Shown: positions 49,861 through 59,102 of the stretch, one piece after another
Numbering within the stretch: the stretch's first letter is position 1
Layout: every line of letters starts with the position of its first letter
DNA from: Clostridium_AD sp050717515
GTDB taxonomy: Bacteria > Bacillota > Clostridia > Clostridiales > Clostridiaceae
Direction: 5' to 3'
NCBI RefSeq assembly: GCF_050717515.1
Contig: NZ_JBOITL010000036.1
Span: forward strand, 1-64,000
DNA: 64,000 nucleotides
Program-made: the position numbers and the translations under genes
The notes under the pieces: model-generated
What the model was told of the DNA's origin: nothing
The model's input: the letters and a program-made list of their open reading frames with translations, nothing else
The model's database searches: none

Positions 49861-50259
49861 TTATTTTAAATCATCTTTCCAAAGTTCAAGATTTTGTAAC
49901 CCTCTATAATTATTTATTGCATTATGTATAGTTTGTTCTGCCAGCACTGAGCAATGCACTTTTGATGAGGGTAATCCTTCCAGTGCTTCAATAACTGATT
50001 TATTGGTTAGTTTCCATGCCTCTTCTGTGGTTTTGCCCTTTACAAGTTCTGTGGCAATGCTAGAAGACGCTATTGCAGATCCGCAACCAAAAGCCTTAAA
50101 CTTAACACTCTTTATTATATTGTTTTCAACTTTTATATATATTTTCATTATATCCCCACAATTAGGATCTCCTGCCTCTCCAATACCGTTAGCATCACCT
50201 AATATTCCCACATTTCTTGGACTATAAAAATGCTCCATAACCTTATCACTATACATCAT
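49861..50259 (-). CDS. IscU-like Fe-S scaffold, second copy
   Basis: 132 residues from ATG 50259 behind AAGGAG. The three ligand cysteines are present: PNCGDIMKIYIK near 35, FGCGSAIASSS near 60, KVHCSVLAEQ near 102. About as long as iscU at 51441 and clearly its paralog, differing mainly in the first 35 residues and the C-terminus, which lacks the acidic/histidine tail. Located after mnmA's terminator. May assemble clusters for a subset of targets (inference). Confidence 0.88.
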   Translation of the reverse strand: MMYSDKVMEHFYSPRNVGILGDANGIGEAGDPNCGDIMKIYIKVENNIIKSVKFKAFGCGSAIASSSIATELVKGKTTEEAWKLTNKSVIEALEGLPSSKVHCSVLAEQTIHNAINNYRGLQNLELWKDDLK

Positions 50260-50287
50260 AATTATTCTCCTTTTCCACATATAAATA

Positions 50288-50325
50288 CAGAGGGACACCT
50301 AGCTTTTTAGCTAGATATCCCTCTG
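50288..50325 (-). terminator. Terminator after mnmA
   Basis: CAGAGGGATATCTAGCT pairs with AGCTAGGTGTCCCTCTG over 17 positions with two G-T pairs, and AAAA in the loop. It lies between the mnmA stop and the second iscU gene. T-run is poor (GTATTTAT), so partial readthrough is likely. Confidence 0.65.
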
Positions 50326-50353
50326 CTTAAATTATCTACCAAAGTAGCTTTAC

Positions 50354-51430
50354 TTATAAAACTTCCTCTATTATACCTCCACCAACTACTAGGTTTTCCG
50401 AATAAAAAACTACTGATTGTCCTTTGGTTATAGCTCTTTGCTTATCATCAAAAACAAGTTTTACCCTGTTGTTTTCTAATGGAATTAAAGTAGCAAGTTG
50501 TGGCTTTGCAGAATATCTAATCTTAGCTGTAACTCTTAAACTAGCCTTAAGTTTATCAAATAAAATGAAATTTAAATCTTTTGCTATAAGCTCAGTTTTA
50601 AAAATATCTTCTTCGTCACCTAAAACCACTCCGTTAGTTAGTGGATTAATATCAGTAACAAAAACAGGTTTCCCTAATGCTATACCTAGCCCTTTTCGCT
50701 GACCTATAGTATAGTACACGATTCCTTTGTGTTTTCCTAAAACTTTTCCATTCTTATCAACAAAGTTACCTGATTTTATTTCCCTACCACTATACTTTTT
50801 AATATAAGCCCCATGGTCATTATCAGGTATAAAACAAATTTCTTGGCTATCTTTTTTTCTGAAAACTTCTAATCCTATTTTCTCTGCAATATTGCGTATT
50901 TCTGGCTTTGAATAGTCTCCACAAGGCATTAAAGTATGGCTTAATTGATATTGAGTTAAACTATACAAAGCGTAAGTTTGGTCTTTTTTATTATCATCAG
51001 CTTTTTTAAGCACATATCTTTCTTCTTGTTTTTCTATTTTAGCATAGTGACCTGTAGCTATATAATCAGCTCCAAGAGCCTCAGCTTTTCTTAAAAATTC
51101 TTTGAATTTAATATCCTTATTACACACAATACATGGGTTAGGCGTTCTGCCTTCCATATATTCATCAATAAAGTTATCAATAACATTTGTTTTAAAAGCA
51201 TCCTTAAAATTCATAACATAAAAGGGTATATCTAATACATCTGCAACACGCCTTGCATCATTTGCAGCAGAAATAGAACAACATCCACCTTCATTTTCTT
51301 CATAATCAGGATTATCCTCAGAGAGCTTCATCATAATTCCTATAACTTCATAGCCTTGCTCTTTCAAAAGATATGCAGCTACAGAGCTATCTACTCCTCC
51401 GCTCATTCCAATAACTACTTTTTTTTTCAT
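50354..51430 (-). CDS. mnmA: tRNA-uridine 2-sulfurtransferase MnmA
   Basis: 358 residues from ATG 51430 (MKKKVVIGMSGGVDSSVAA) behind GGGGATATTTT; longer open frame upstream overlaps iscU. PP-loop SGGVDSS near 10-16, catalytic cysteines in NPCIVCNKDIKF near 105 and SQEICFIPDNDHG near 203. It thiolates U34 of Lys, Glu and Gln tRNAs with sulfur relayed from IscS. Placed right after iscU, as in many clostridia. Confidence 0.96.
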   Translation of the reverse strand: MKKKVVIGMSGGVDSSVAAYLLKEQGYEVIGIMMKLSEDNPDYEENEGGCCSISAANDARRVADVLDIPFYVMNFKDAFKTNVIDNFIDEYMEGRTPNPCIVCNKDIKFKEFLRKAEALGADYIATGHYAKIEKQEERYVLKKADDNKKDQTYALYSLTQYQLSHTLMPCGDYSKPEIRNIAEKIGLEVFRKKDSQEICFIPDNDHGAYIKKYSGREIKSGNFVDKNGKVLGKHKGIVYYTIGQRKGLGIALGKPVFVTDINPLTNGVVLGDEEDIFKTELIAKDLNFILFDKLKASLRVTAKIRYSAKPQLATLIPLENNRVKLVFDDKQRAITKGQSVVFYSENLVVGGGIIEEVL

Positions 51431-51440
51431 AAAATATCCC

Positions 51441-51869
51441 CTATTCTCCGTGCACCTCGGCATGTATATCATCGTGTTCTGTGTAATCCCATACTTCAAG
51501 TCCAGCTTTGCTTCTATAATCATTAATTGCTTTGTGAATAGCTTCTTCAGCAAGGACTGAGCAATGCATTTTTATTGGTGGAAGTCCGTCTAGAGCTTCA
51601 GCTACAGCTTGATTTGTTAATGTCCATGCGTCATCTACAGATTTACCCTTAATAAGTTCAGTCGCCATACTTGAAGATGCTATAGCAGACCCACAACCAA
51701 AAGTTTTAAACTTTGCATCTACCACTATATTCTTTTCTACTTTTAAATAAACCTTCATAATATCTCCACATTTAGCGTTGCCAACTTCACCAATTCCATC
51801 AGCATTTAGAATTTCTCCTACATTTCTTGGATTTGTAAAATGATCCATAACTTTTTCACTGTATATCAT
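51441..51869 (-). CDS. iscU: Fe-S cluster scaffold IscU
   Basis: 142 residues. Ligands in AKCGDIMKVYLK near 35, FGCGSAIASSS near 60 and KMHCSVLAEE near 102. NifU N-terminal family. Ends with an acidic/histidine tail (YTEHDDIHAEVHGE). 1 base separates its start from the iscS stop. Works with IscS to build Fe-S clusters. Confidence 0.94.
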   Translation of the reverse strand: MIYSEKVMDHFTNPRNVGEILNADGIGEVGNAKCGDIMKVYLKVEKNIVVDAKFKTFGCGSAIASSSMATELIKGKSVDDAWTLTNQAVAEALDGLPPIKMHCSVLAEEAIHKAINDYRSKAGLEVWDYTEHDDIHAEVHGE

Positions 51870-51870
51870 A

Positions 51871-53055
51871 TTATTTTTCCCCCTTCTTTAAGTAGTCATC
51901 GTATAATGGTGACATATCTCTTAATCTTTGAATAATTCCTGGCACTGTTTTTAACACAAAATCTACTTCTTCTTCAGTAGTTTCATCACCTAAAGATAAT
52001 CTTAGAGATCCATGAGCTATTTCATGCTCCAGGCCTATTGCTAGTAAAACGTGAGATGGATCTAAAGACCCAGATGTACAGGCACTTCCGCTAGAACCTG
52101 CTATACCATTGGCATCTAACATAAGTAGTATAGATTCGCCTTCTATAAACCTAAAACATACATTTGAATTACCGGGAAGTCTATTTTCTCCTCTTGGCCC
52201 ATTTAATCTTGTATATGGTATTTCTAATAATCCATTCATAAGTTTATCTCTTAAATAAACCATCTTTTTATTGTTTTCTTCCATGTTTTGAGTTGCTATT
52301 TCAATAGCTTTACCAAAACCTACTATGCCAGCCACATTTTCAGTGCCGGCTCTTCTATTTCTTTCTTGTCCACCACCATGTATTAAATTATCTATTTTAA
52401 TACCTTTTTTTACATATAATGCTCCAACACCCTTAGGACCATAAAATTTATGAGCAGCTATTGATAATAAATCTATGTTCATTTCTTTTACATCTACTGG
52501 AATATGACCTACCGCTTGAACTGCATCTGTATGAAAAAGTATTTTCTTACTTCTGCATAATGCGCCTATTTCTTTTATTGGCTCTATTGTTCCAATTTCA
52601 TTGTTAGCAAACATTACTGATACTAGGATAGTTTTATCTGTAATAGCGCTTTCCAAATCCTTAATATTAATAAGACCATATTCATCTACTGGTAAATATG
52701 TAATATCATATCCGTTTTTAGCTAAATATTCACAAGTATGTAATACAGCATGATGTTCAATTGTTGTTGTTATTATATGATTTCCCTTTTGCTTACACGC
52801 AGAAGCTATTCCCTTTATTGCCCAATTATCTGCTTCTGAGCCTCCACCAGTAAAGAAAATTTCATTTTCATTAGCATTTATAGCTTTTGCAATCTTATCT
52901 CTTGCAACATCAATGGCTTTTTTAGTTTCTCTTGCTAGAGTATAAATTGATGATGGATTTCCAAAGTATGTTGTGAAATAAGGAATCATCGCATCTAAAA
53001 CTTCCGGTTTAGTATAAGTGGTTGCAGCATGGTCCATGTAAATTGATTTATTCAT
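51871..53055 (-). CDS. iscS: Cysteine desulfurase IscS/NifS
   Basis: 394 residues. PLP enzyme, class V aminotransferase fold: YMDHAATTYTKPEVLDAM at the start, PLP lysine in SIAAHKFYGPKGVGALYV near 204, active-site cysteine in GSSGSACTSGSLDPSHVL near 325 (extended loop of group I desulfurases). Gives sulfur to IscU and MnmA. Overlaps iscR by 8 bases. Confidence 0.96.
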   Translation of the reverse strand: MNKSIYMDHAATTYTKPEVLDAMIPYFTTYFGNPSSIYTLARETKKAIDVARDKIAKAINANENEIFFTGGGSEADNWAIKGIASACKQKGNHIITTTIEHHAVLHTCEYLAKNGYDITYLPVDEYGLINIKDLESAITDKTILVSVMFANNEIGTIEPIKEIGALCRSKKILFHTDAVQAVGHIPVDVKEMNIDLLSIAAHKFYGPKGVGALYVKKGIKIDNLIHGGGQERNRRAGTENVAGIVGFGKAIEIATQNMEENNKKMVYLRDKLMNGLLEIPYTRLNGPRGENRLPGNSNVCFRFIEGESILLMLDANGIAGSSGSACTSGSLDPSHVLLAIGLEHEIAHGSLRLSLGDETTEEEVDFVLKTVPGIIQRLRDMSPLYDDYLKKGEK

Positions 53056-53488
53056 TATCTTTCACTCCTTTATTTAATGTTATTTCATTATAATCATCAA
53101 CAATATCTTGCAGCGTTATTGAAGTAGTCACGCTATCTATACTGTTTTTTATTTTTTTCCATAATAATCTGGTAGCACAACAATCAATATTATTGCAGGA
53201 GCCTTCTTCAAGACAATCCGAGATTTCAATTGGTCCTTCAAGTACATTAATAACATCATATATAGTTATTTCCTCTGGGGCTCTATTCAGTATATACCCA
53301 CCTTGAGCTCCCCTTACACTTTTAATAAGTTTGGCTTTTCTAAGAGAAGAAAATAATTGCTCTAAATAATATTCAGAAATACTTTGTCTTTCGGATATAC
53401 TTTTTATAGATATAGGTTGTTCTCCATAATTTATAGCTAAATCTACCATAGCTTTAACACCATATCTTCCCTTAGTAGATAATTTCAT
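53048..53488 (-). CDS. iscR: Rrf2-family regulator IscR
   Basis: 146 residues. Winged helix (MKLSTKGRYGVKAMVDLAINYGEQPISIKSISERQSISEYYLEQLFSSL, wing with VRGAQGGYILNR) and a cysteine loop DCLEEGSCNNIDCC near 93-106 fit to bind [2Fe-2S]. First gene of the isc operon and presumably its autorepressor. RBS GAAGGAGTGATTAT before ATG 53488. Confidence 0.93.
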   Translation of the reverse strand: MKLSTKGRYGVKAMVDLAINYGEQPISIKSISERQSISEYYLEQLFSSLRKAKLIKSVRGAQGGYILNRAPEEITIYDVINVLEGPIEISDCLEEGSCNNIDCCATRLLWKKIKNSIDSVTTSITLQDIVDDYNEITLNKGVKDNE

Positions 53489-53517
53489 ATAATCACTCCT
53501 TCAAAGTAGGGTGTTTT

Positions 53518-53545
53518 ACTATACTTTCTAAAATTATAATATCAA
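53518..53545 (-). promoter_or_regulatory. isc operon promoter
   Basis: On the minus strand TTGATA (53540-53545), 16 bases, TATAGT (53518-53523). Flanking TAGGGTTT and AAACACCCTA form an inverted pair around it that could be the IscR site (inference). Confidence 0.55.
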
Positions 53546-53760
53546 ACCCTAGTAAAGTTGTCAACTATAAATATGGCGATTTTTCAATATTTTTTACATC
53601 TATAAGCTAAATTATTGAATTGTCCATTAATAACCCTCTTATATATCCATAATGCTCTTAATTACATATTATAAAGCACGAAAATCGGAAAATTATATTG
53701 TATAATGATAGTTTAAAATAATATTTTCGACTTAAGCACTAAGGAAATTTATATTAGCTG
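53546..53760. other. AT-rich gap between divergent iscR and hisS
   Basis: The 385-base gap 53489-53873 contains the isc promoter on one side and the hisS leader on the other. In the middle stretch no ORF or RNA gene was recognised; a TATAAT at about 53700 lacks a good -35. Confidence 0.4.
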
Positions 53761-53849
53761 TTGAAGAATTTAATTATATATAGTATAATTTTTAAAATGC
53801 TTTTGAAGAATTCCACCCACGTAGGTTCATCACTTACGGGGGGTTTTTT
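53761..53849 (+). promoter_or_regulatory. hisS promoter and attenuator-like leader hairpin
   Basis: TTGAAG (53761-53766), 17 bases, TATAAT (53784-53789). About 25 bases later ACCCACGTAG pairs with CTTACGGGGGT and runs into six T (53844-53849), a Rho-independent terminator shape only about 10 bases before the AAAGGAGG of the synthetase gene. No T-box motif is present. Confidence 0.65.
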
Positions 53850-53873
53850 ATATTTTAAAAGGAGGTATTAAAA

Positions 53874-55190
53874 ATGAAAATTGACATGGTAAAACCATCA
53901 ATTTTGCCTGGCTTTATGGAGTTACTGCCAGGGGATCAAATTCAGTTCAACAAATTAGCAGATACAATAAGGACGACTTATGAAAGCTTTGGATTTATGG
54001 CTATAGATACACCAGTAATAGAGAAATCTGAAATCCTACTGGCAAAAGGAGGAGGAGAAACTGAAAAGCAAATTTATAGATTTTTAAAGGGTAGTACTGA
54101 CTTATCTCTTAGATTTGATTTAACTGTGCCCTTAGCCAGGTATGTGGCTCAAAATTATAGTTCTTTGACTTTCCCTTTTAGAAGATACCAAATTGGAAAA
54201 GTATATAGAGGAGAGAGAAACCAAAAGGGGCGCTTTCGTGAATTTTACCAATGTGACATTGATATTGTTGGAAATGGCAATTTAAATATTTTAAATGATG
54301 CTGAAATACCTAGTATTATTTACTCAGTATTCAATAACCTAGGCTTCCAGGATTTTACTATAAAAATAAACAATAGAAAACTGTTAAATGGATTTTTTGA
54401 AGCACTAGAAATTCAAGATAGTTCAGATGTTTTAAGGGTTATTGATAAGATTAATAAAATTGGGACATCAAATGCCACCCAGGAGCTATTAAGTTGTGGC
54501 TTAAGTAGTGAAATTGTAGAAAGAATCTTTGAATTTATTGATATAAGTGGAAGCAATCATGATATTTTATTATTATTAAATAATTTAAATATTTCTAATA
54601 CAAACTTTAAAGATGGTGTTGAGGAGCTTTCAATAGTTACTAAATATGTAAAACTATTTGGAGTTCCTGATGATAATTTCAAAATAGATTTAAAAATAAC
54701 CAGAGGTCTTGATTATTATACAGGAACAGTTTATGAAACATTTTTAAATGAATACCCGTCCATTGGTTCTGTGTGTTCAGGTGGACGATATGACAATTTA
54801 GCAGAATATTATACAAAACAAAAACTACCAGGAGTGGGCATATCAATCGGCCTTACTAGGTTATTTTATCAATTAAATGAGGCTGGATTCTTTAAAAATG
54901 ATACTAATAAGTCTATAACAAAAGTCCTAGTAATACCACTTGATAATAATATTGATTATGGAATTTCTCTTGCAAATTTTTTAAGGGATAAGGGAGTAAT
55001 CACAGAAATATACCTTGAGGAGTCTAAACTAGTAAAGAAACTTGGATATGCAGATAAATTAGGTATTCCTTTTGTAATTTTAATTGGTGAAAAGGAAGCT
55101 GAAAATAAAACAGCCACTATAAAAAATATGGTTACTGGTGAGCAAATAAATATTGATTTTAATGCTGCTTATGAAATAGTTAATGCATAA
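53874..55190 (+). CDS. hisS: Histidyl-tRNA synthetase (divergent type)
   Basis: 438 residues. Class II core: motif 2 FPFRRYQIGKVYRGERNQKGRFREFYQCDIDIVG near 100-135, HisA box ITRGLDYYTGTVYE near 278, motif 3 GVGISIGLTRL near 325, and a C-terminal anticodon-binding domain (about 345-430; VLVIPLDNN to FVILIGEKEAE), so not the truncated HisZ. The STDLSLRFDLTVPLARYV and YQIGKVYRGERNQ style resembles the second type found in Actinobacteria. Starts after AAAGGAGG. Confidence 0.88.
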   Translation: MKIDMVKPSILPGFMELLPGDQIQFNKLADTIRTTYESFGFMAIDTPVIEKSEILLAKGGGETEKQIYRFLKGSTDLSLRFDLTVPLARYVAQNYSSLTFPFRRYQIGKVYRGERNQKGRFREFYQCDIDIVGNGNLNILNDAEIPSIIYSVFNNLGFQDFTIKINNRKLLNGFFEALEIQDSSDVLRVIDKINKIGTSNATQELLSCGLSSEIVERIFEFIDISGSNHDILLLLNNLNISNTNFKDGVEELSIVTKYVKLFGVPDDNFKIDLKITRGLDYYTGTVYETFLNEYPSIGSVCSGGRYDNLAEYYTKQKLPGVGISIGLTRLFYQLNEAGFFKNDTNKSITKVLVIPLDNNIDYGISLANFLRDKGVITEIYLEESKLVKKLGYADKLGIPFVILIGEKEAENKTATIKNMVTGEQINIDFNAAYEIVNA

Positions 55191-55210
55191 ACCAAGGTCT
55201 AATAAAAGAT

Positions 55211-55252
55211 ATAATTATCTCACAAATACATTATATTTTGTGGGATAATTAT
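55211..55252 (+). repeat. Long AT-rich hairpin after hisS
   Basis: ATAATTATCTCACAAA and TTTTGTGGGATAATTAT pair over about 16 bp. No T-run; may mark mRNA 3' processing or weak termination between hisS and the S41 gene. Confidence 0.5.
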
Positions 55253-55283
55253 AGGTATAAGATTAAACAAAGGAGATTAATCT

Positions 55284-56468
55284 ATGGATTCAAATAGAGA
55301 TACAAGGTGGTTAGAGGATATTAATTTCTTCTCTTGTGAACTTCCTTTAAAACATAAAAATTTATTTTTTCAAAAAAGCAAAGCGGATTTTTTCAAGGAA
55401 ATAGACAGTTTGAAAAGGGACATTGAATCCCTCAGTGACTATGAAATAAAGTTGCAAATTGCTAAAATCGTTGCCTCCATTGGAGATGCTCACACCTATG
55501 TACCCTTAAATATTAATCTCTTGCTTCCCTTAGAATTGTATTGGTTTGCTGATGGAATCTACGTAATAGTAGCCCCGCAGCAGTACAAGGAAATACTGTA
55601 TTGCAAAATAATAAAAGTAAATAACATCGATATAGAAGAGGTTATTTATATTTTAAGCTCAATCATTTCCTATGAAAATGAAACCTATTTTAAATCACAA
55701 CTGCCTAAATACTTCCCTGCTATTGAATTACTATACGATTTGGGACTTGTTAATGATATTGATAGCTTAGAATTGACATTTGAAGATAAAAACAGGAAAG
55801 AAAGAACTTTAGAAATAAAATCTATGCCTCTTCGAGAATGGAAAGAATTGTACAGTTTAATTAATAATGATTTAATGTATAGCACCAATTTACCTCTTTA
55901 TAGAAGAAATAGCCACAAAAATTACTGGTTCGAATACATAGATGTTTCTAATATTGTGTACTTTAAATACAATGCTTGCAAAGATATGTCGACTAAAGAT
56001 GTGGTTACCTTTTGCAGTGAACTCATCAATTTTATTGAAGCACATGTCGTAGAAAAACTCATAATTGATTTGCGAAATAACTTTGGTGGTAATTCTTCAT
56101 TATTAAATCCATTTATTGAGGATATAAAAAATTGTGATAAAATCAATAAAACTGGTAGGCTTTTTATAATAATAGGACGAGAGACTTTTTCCTCGGCTCT
56201 GTTAAATTCCTTTTTCTTAAAAGAAAATACCTCAGCAATATTTTTAGGTGAACCCACTGGTGGAAAGCCAAACTGCTATGGTGAAGTGCAACGGTTTATT
56301 TTAAAAAATTTTGGACTTACAGTTTGTTATTCTACTAAATACTACAAAATTATTAAAGATGATACCCTGCCATCACTTTTTCCAGATGTTAACATAGCGC
56401 TTACCATACAAAATTATGTTAATAATGAGGATCCGTGTTTTGAATACATTAACAAGAAAGACTCATAA
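55284..56468 (+). CDS. S41-family peptidase-like protein
   Basis: 394 residues. C-terminal tail-specific protease fold: KLIIDLRNNFGGNSSLLNPF near 258, RETFSSALLNSFFL near 302 with the candidate serine, GEPTGGKPNCYGE near 325, SLFPDVNIAL near 370. The N-terminus has IGDAHTYVPL near 72. No signal peptide and no PDZ domain, so it may act in the cytoplasm or be a non-classical member. RBS AAAGGAGATT before ATG 55284. Confidence 0.8.
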   Translation: MDSNRDTRWLEDINFFSCELPLKHKNLFFQKSKADFFKEIDSLKRDIESLSDYEIKLQIAKIVASIGDAHTYVPLNINLLLPLELYWFADGIYVIVAPQQYKEILYCKIIKVNNIDIEEVIYILSSIISYENETYFKSQLPKYFPAIELLYDLGLVNDIDSLELTFEDKNRKERTLEIKSMPLREWKELYSLINNDLMYSTNLPLYRRNSHKNYWFEYIDVSNIVYFKYNACKDMSTKDVVTFCSELINFIEAHVVEKLIIDLRNNFGGNSSLLNPFIEDIKNCDKINKTGRLFIIIGRETFSSALLNSFFLKENTSAIFLGEPTGGKPNCYGEVQRFILKNFGLTVCYSTKYYKIIKDDTLPSLFPDVNIALTIQNYVNNEDPCFEYINKKDS

Positions 56469-56560
56469 AGTCTTTGCTCCCCATATTTATGACTTTTTAT
56501 CACCTTTTCCTCCTAGAACTAATACTATATACTGTGAATAATTTTACGAGGAGGAGTATT

Positions 56561-57910
56561 ATGTCCTATAGAGAGGATAGTACAAGCTACAGAGATTTAA
56601 TCCTTGGCATAAACAAAAAGGTACCTCTTATATCTGGGAAAAGCGTTACTGCAATTAATTTTGATAACGCAGCAACCACACCCCCTTTTAAGTCTGTTAT
56701 GGAAGATGTTGTGAGATTTGCTCCTTGGTATTCCTCCATTCATCGTGGTGAAGGATTTAAGTCTCAACTTACTACTAAATTATATGAGGAGTCTAGAAAT
56801 ATTGTCAGCAAGTTTGTTAAAGCTGATTGTAATAATACAGTTATTTATGTTAAAAATTCCACTGAAGCCTATAACAAACTTTCCAATTTATTATACGAGC
56901 CCTCTAGTAAAAATGTTATTTTGTCAACAGCCATGGAGCATCACTCTAATGACCTGCCTTGGAGAGATAAATTTATTGTAGACTATATATCTACAGATGC
57001 ATCTGGTAGGCTATCTTTAGAGGATTTAGAAGCTAAGTTAAATAAATATAATAATTATATAAAGCTAGTTACAATTACAGGTGCTTCAAATGTAACAGGC
57101 TATAAAAATCCTATTTATAATATAGCCAAATTAGTTCATAGATTTGGTTCAAAATTACTTGTGGATGGCGCACAATTAATACCCCATGCTCCTTTTATTA
57201 TGAATAATAAAAACTCAGAATATAATATAGATTTTTTAATTTTCTCTGCCCATAAAATGTATGCCCCCTTTGGCATTGGAGTATTAATTGGACCGAAGTG
57301 TGTTTTTGATAAGTGCAACCCTGATTTGGTAGGTGGTGGAACAGTAGATATTGTAACTCATGATTTTATAAAGTGGAATGAATCTCCCCAGAGGCATGAG
57401 GCTGGCTCCCCAAATGTTATCGGCGCCATAGCTCTGACATCCGCTATTAAGACTTTGAATAAAATTGGTATGAATAACGTGGAGCATGTAGAAAAGAGAT
57501 TGACAGCCTATGCTATTTCTCAAATAAAAAATATTCCAAATTTAAAAATATATTGTGACACTTCTAAAGAAGTTGAGAGAGTTAGTCTAATTCCCTTTAA
57601 TATTGATGGAATTCACCACGCTACAGTCGCAAAAATTCTTTCTTATGAATGGGGCATTTCGGTAAGAAGTGGATGTTTTTGTGCTCAGCCCTACATGGCT
57701 TCACTTCTAAATATTTCTAGTGAATTTTCAAGTAATCTCATAGCAAATCCTGACTTAAATCGTCCTGGAATGGTTAGAATAAGCTTTGGACTATATAATA
57801 GCTACTCAGAAATTGATATATTAGCTTATGCCCTAAATAAAATTTCATCCAAAAGAGATTATTACATTTCGAAATATCAAAATATGAAAAAAACTCTTTT
57901 TGATAAATAA
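56561..57910 (+). CDS. Class V aminotransferase, cysteine desulfurase-like
   Basis: 449 residues from ATG 56561 behind GAGGAGGAG; an upstream frame without RBS is rejected. NFDNAATTPPFKSV near 35, PLP lysine in FSAHKMYAPFGIGVLIGP near 230, and RSGCFCAQPYM near 370, a SufS/CsdA-type cysteine. ITGASNVTGYKNP near 175 also fits. It may release sulfur from cysteine or a related substrate, but lies far from suf genes and pairs with the S41 gene. Substrate uncertain. Confidence 0.82.
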   Translation: MSYREDSTSYRDLILGINKKVPLISGKSVTAINFDNAATTPPFKSVMEDVVRFAPWYSSIHRGEGFKSQLTTKLYEESRNIVSKFVKADCNNTVIYVKNSTEAYNKLSNLLYEPSSKNVILSTAMEHHSNDLPWRDKFIVDYISTDASGRLSLEDLEAKLNKYNNYIKLVTITGASNVTGYKNPIYNIAKLVHRFGSKLLVDGAQLIPHAPFIMNNKNSEYNIDFLIFSAHKMYAPFGIGVLIGPKCVFDKCNPDLVGGGTVDIVTHDFIKWNESPQRHEAGSPNVIGAIALTSAIKTLNKIGMNNVEHVEKRLTAYAISQIKNIPNLKIYCDTSKEVERVSLIPFNIDGIHHATVAKILSYEWGISVRSGCFCAQPYMASLLNISSEFSSNLIANPDLNRPGMVRISFGLYNSYSEIDILAYALNKISSKRDYYISKYQNMKKTLFDK

Positions 57911-57931
57911 TTTTTATAACCATTTGCAAAT

Positions 57932-57968
57932 AAAAATAGTGCACAGGTAAACACTGTGCACTATTTTT
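57932..57968. terminator. Bidirectional terminator
   Basis: AAAAATAGTGCACAG and CTGTGCACTATTTTT form a perfect 15-bp stem with a 7-base loop and T/A runs. It separates the convergent aminotransferase (+) and AEC transporter (-) genes. Confidence 0.85.
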
Positions 57969-58015
57969 AGATTACCACTTATAGAGATACTCACAATATA
58001 ATCAATTTAATTATT

Positions 58016-58924
58016 TTATAAAAATAATATTACTATAGGTATAGTTATTACAGAAATTATTGTAGTTATAAATACACACTGTGAGGCAAGCAAACTATCC
58101 CCACCATGTTTTTCAGCAATTATTGCAGTTATTACTGCTGCAGGCATTGCTTGCAGTATAACACATATGTTTGTTAATAATTCATCAACCTTTAAAAAAT
58201 TAAACACTACATAAACAATCATTGGAACTATCAAAAGCCTAACTATTGTAACATAGTATATAGACAAATCAGAAAAAATATTTTTAAATTCAATTTCCGC
58301 CAGCATTGAACCAACAATTATCATAGATATTGGTGTTGTGGTAGATCCCATTAGTTTTAAGGAATTTTCAATAGGTAATGGTAATCTTATTGAAAATGCA
58401 AATAAAATCAAACCGATGATGACAGCTATAATCGCTGGGTTTGTTATTGCTTTCCTCATGGATTTAAAATCCTTCTCTCCAGTGTATAGCATAACACCTA
58501 CTGTCCACACCAAAAGGTTAAAAGGAATATTGAATATTGCTGCATAAAAAACACCTATTGATCCATAAATGCTTTCAAGCACTGGATAACCCATAAACCC
58601 TACATTGCAAAAAATCGTTATAAACCTAAATACCTGTTGTTTATTACTCGGAAACTTAAAAAAGAGCATCTTACTAATAAATACTAAACTTATGTGTATT
58701 AAAAAAGAGTAAATTAAAAGCTTTTGAGCATTACTAACCATGGTTGCTTCGTATTTAATATTAAATGATGTAACTATCATAAAAGGCAAAGTAATATTTA
58801 ATAGCAATTCCGATAGACCTTTATCAACAATATTATTAAGAAACTTTTTTTTCTTAGCATAAAAACCTACCATCATAATAATAAATAATACCATAACTTG
58901 ATTAACTAACTGGCTATTTCCCAT
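58016..58924 (-). CDS. AEC (auxin efflux carrier) family transporter
   Basis: 302 residues, ten or so membrane segments. VNQVMVLFIIMMVGFYAKKKKFLN at the start and LLLNITLPFMIVTSF, later CVILQAMPAAVITAIIAEKHGGDSLLASQCVFITT, typical of Mem_trans (Pfam PF03547). Substrate probably an organic or amino acid anion; unknown. Isolated gene, RBS AAGGAGAAC before ATG 58924. Confidence 0.9.
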   Translation of the reverse strand: MGNSQLVNQVMVLFIIMMVGFYAKKKKFLNNIVDKGLSELLLNITLPFMIVTSFNIKYEATMVSNAQKLLIYSFLIHISLVFISKMLFFKFPSNKQQVFRFITIFCNVGFMGYPVLESIYGSIGVFYAAIFNIPFNLLVWTVGVMLYTGEKDFKSMRKAITNPAIIAVIIGLILFAFSIRLPLPIENSLKLMGSTTTPISMIIVGSMLAEIEFKNIFSDLSIYYVTIVRLLIVPMIVYVVFNFLKVDELLTNICVILQAMPAAVITAIIAEKHGGDSLLASQCVFITTIISVITIPIVILFL

Positions 58925-59102
58925 TTTTGTTCTCCTTAATTCAAAACATACTAGTAACCTATCTTAACATTAACTGGAGAGGGTTAACAACTACTTAAAA
59001 TTAATTATAAGTAACAATTGATTATTAACCGTCCCCCACAATCATATACTTTATAAAGAATTAATTAAAGAAGTTATTGTTAATGAAAAGGGGGAATTAA
59101 AA

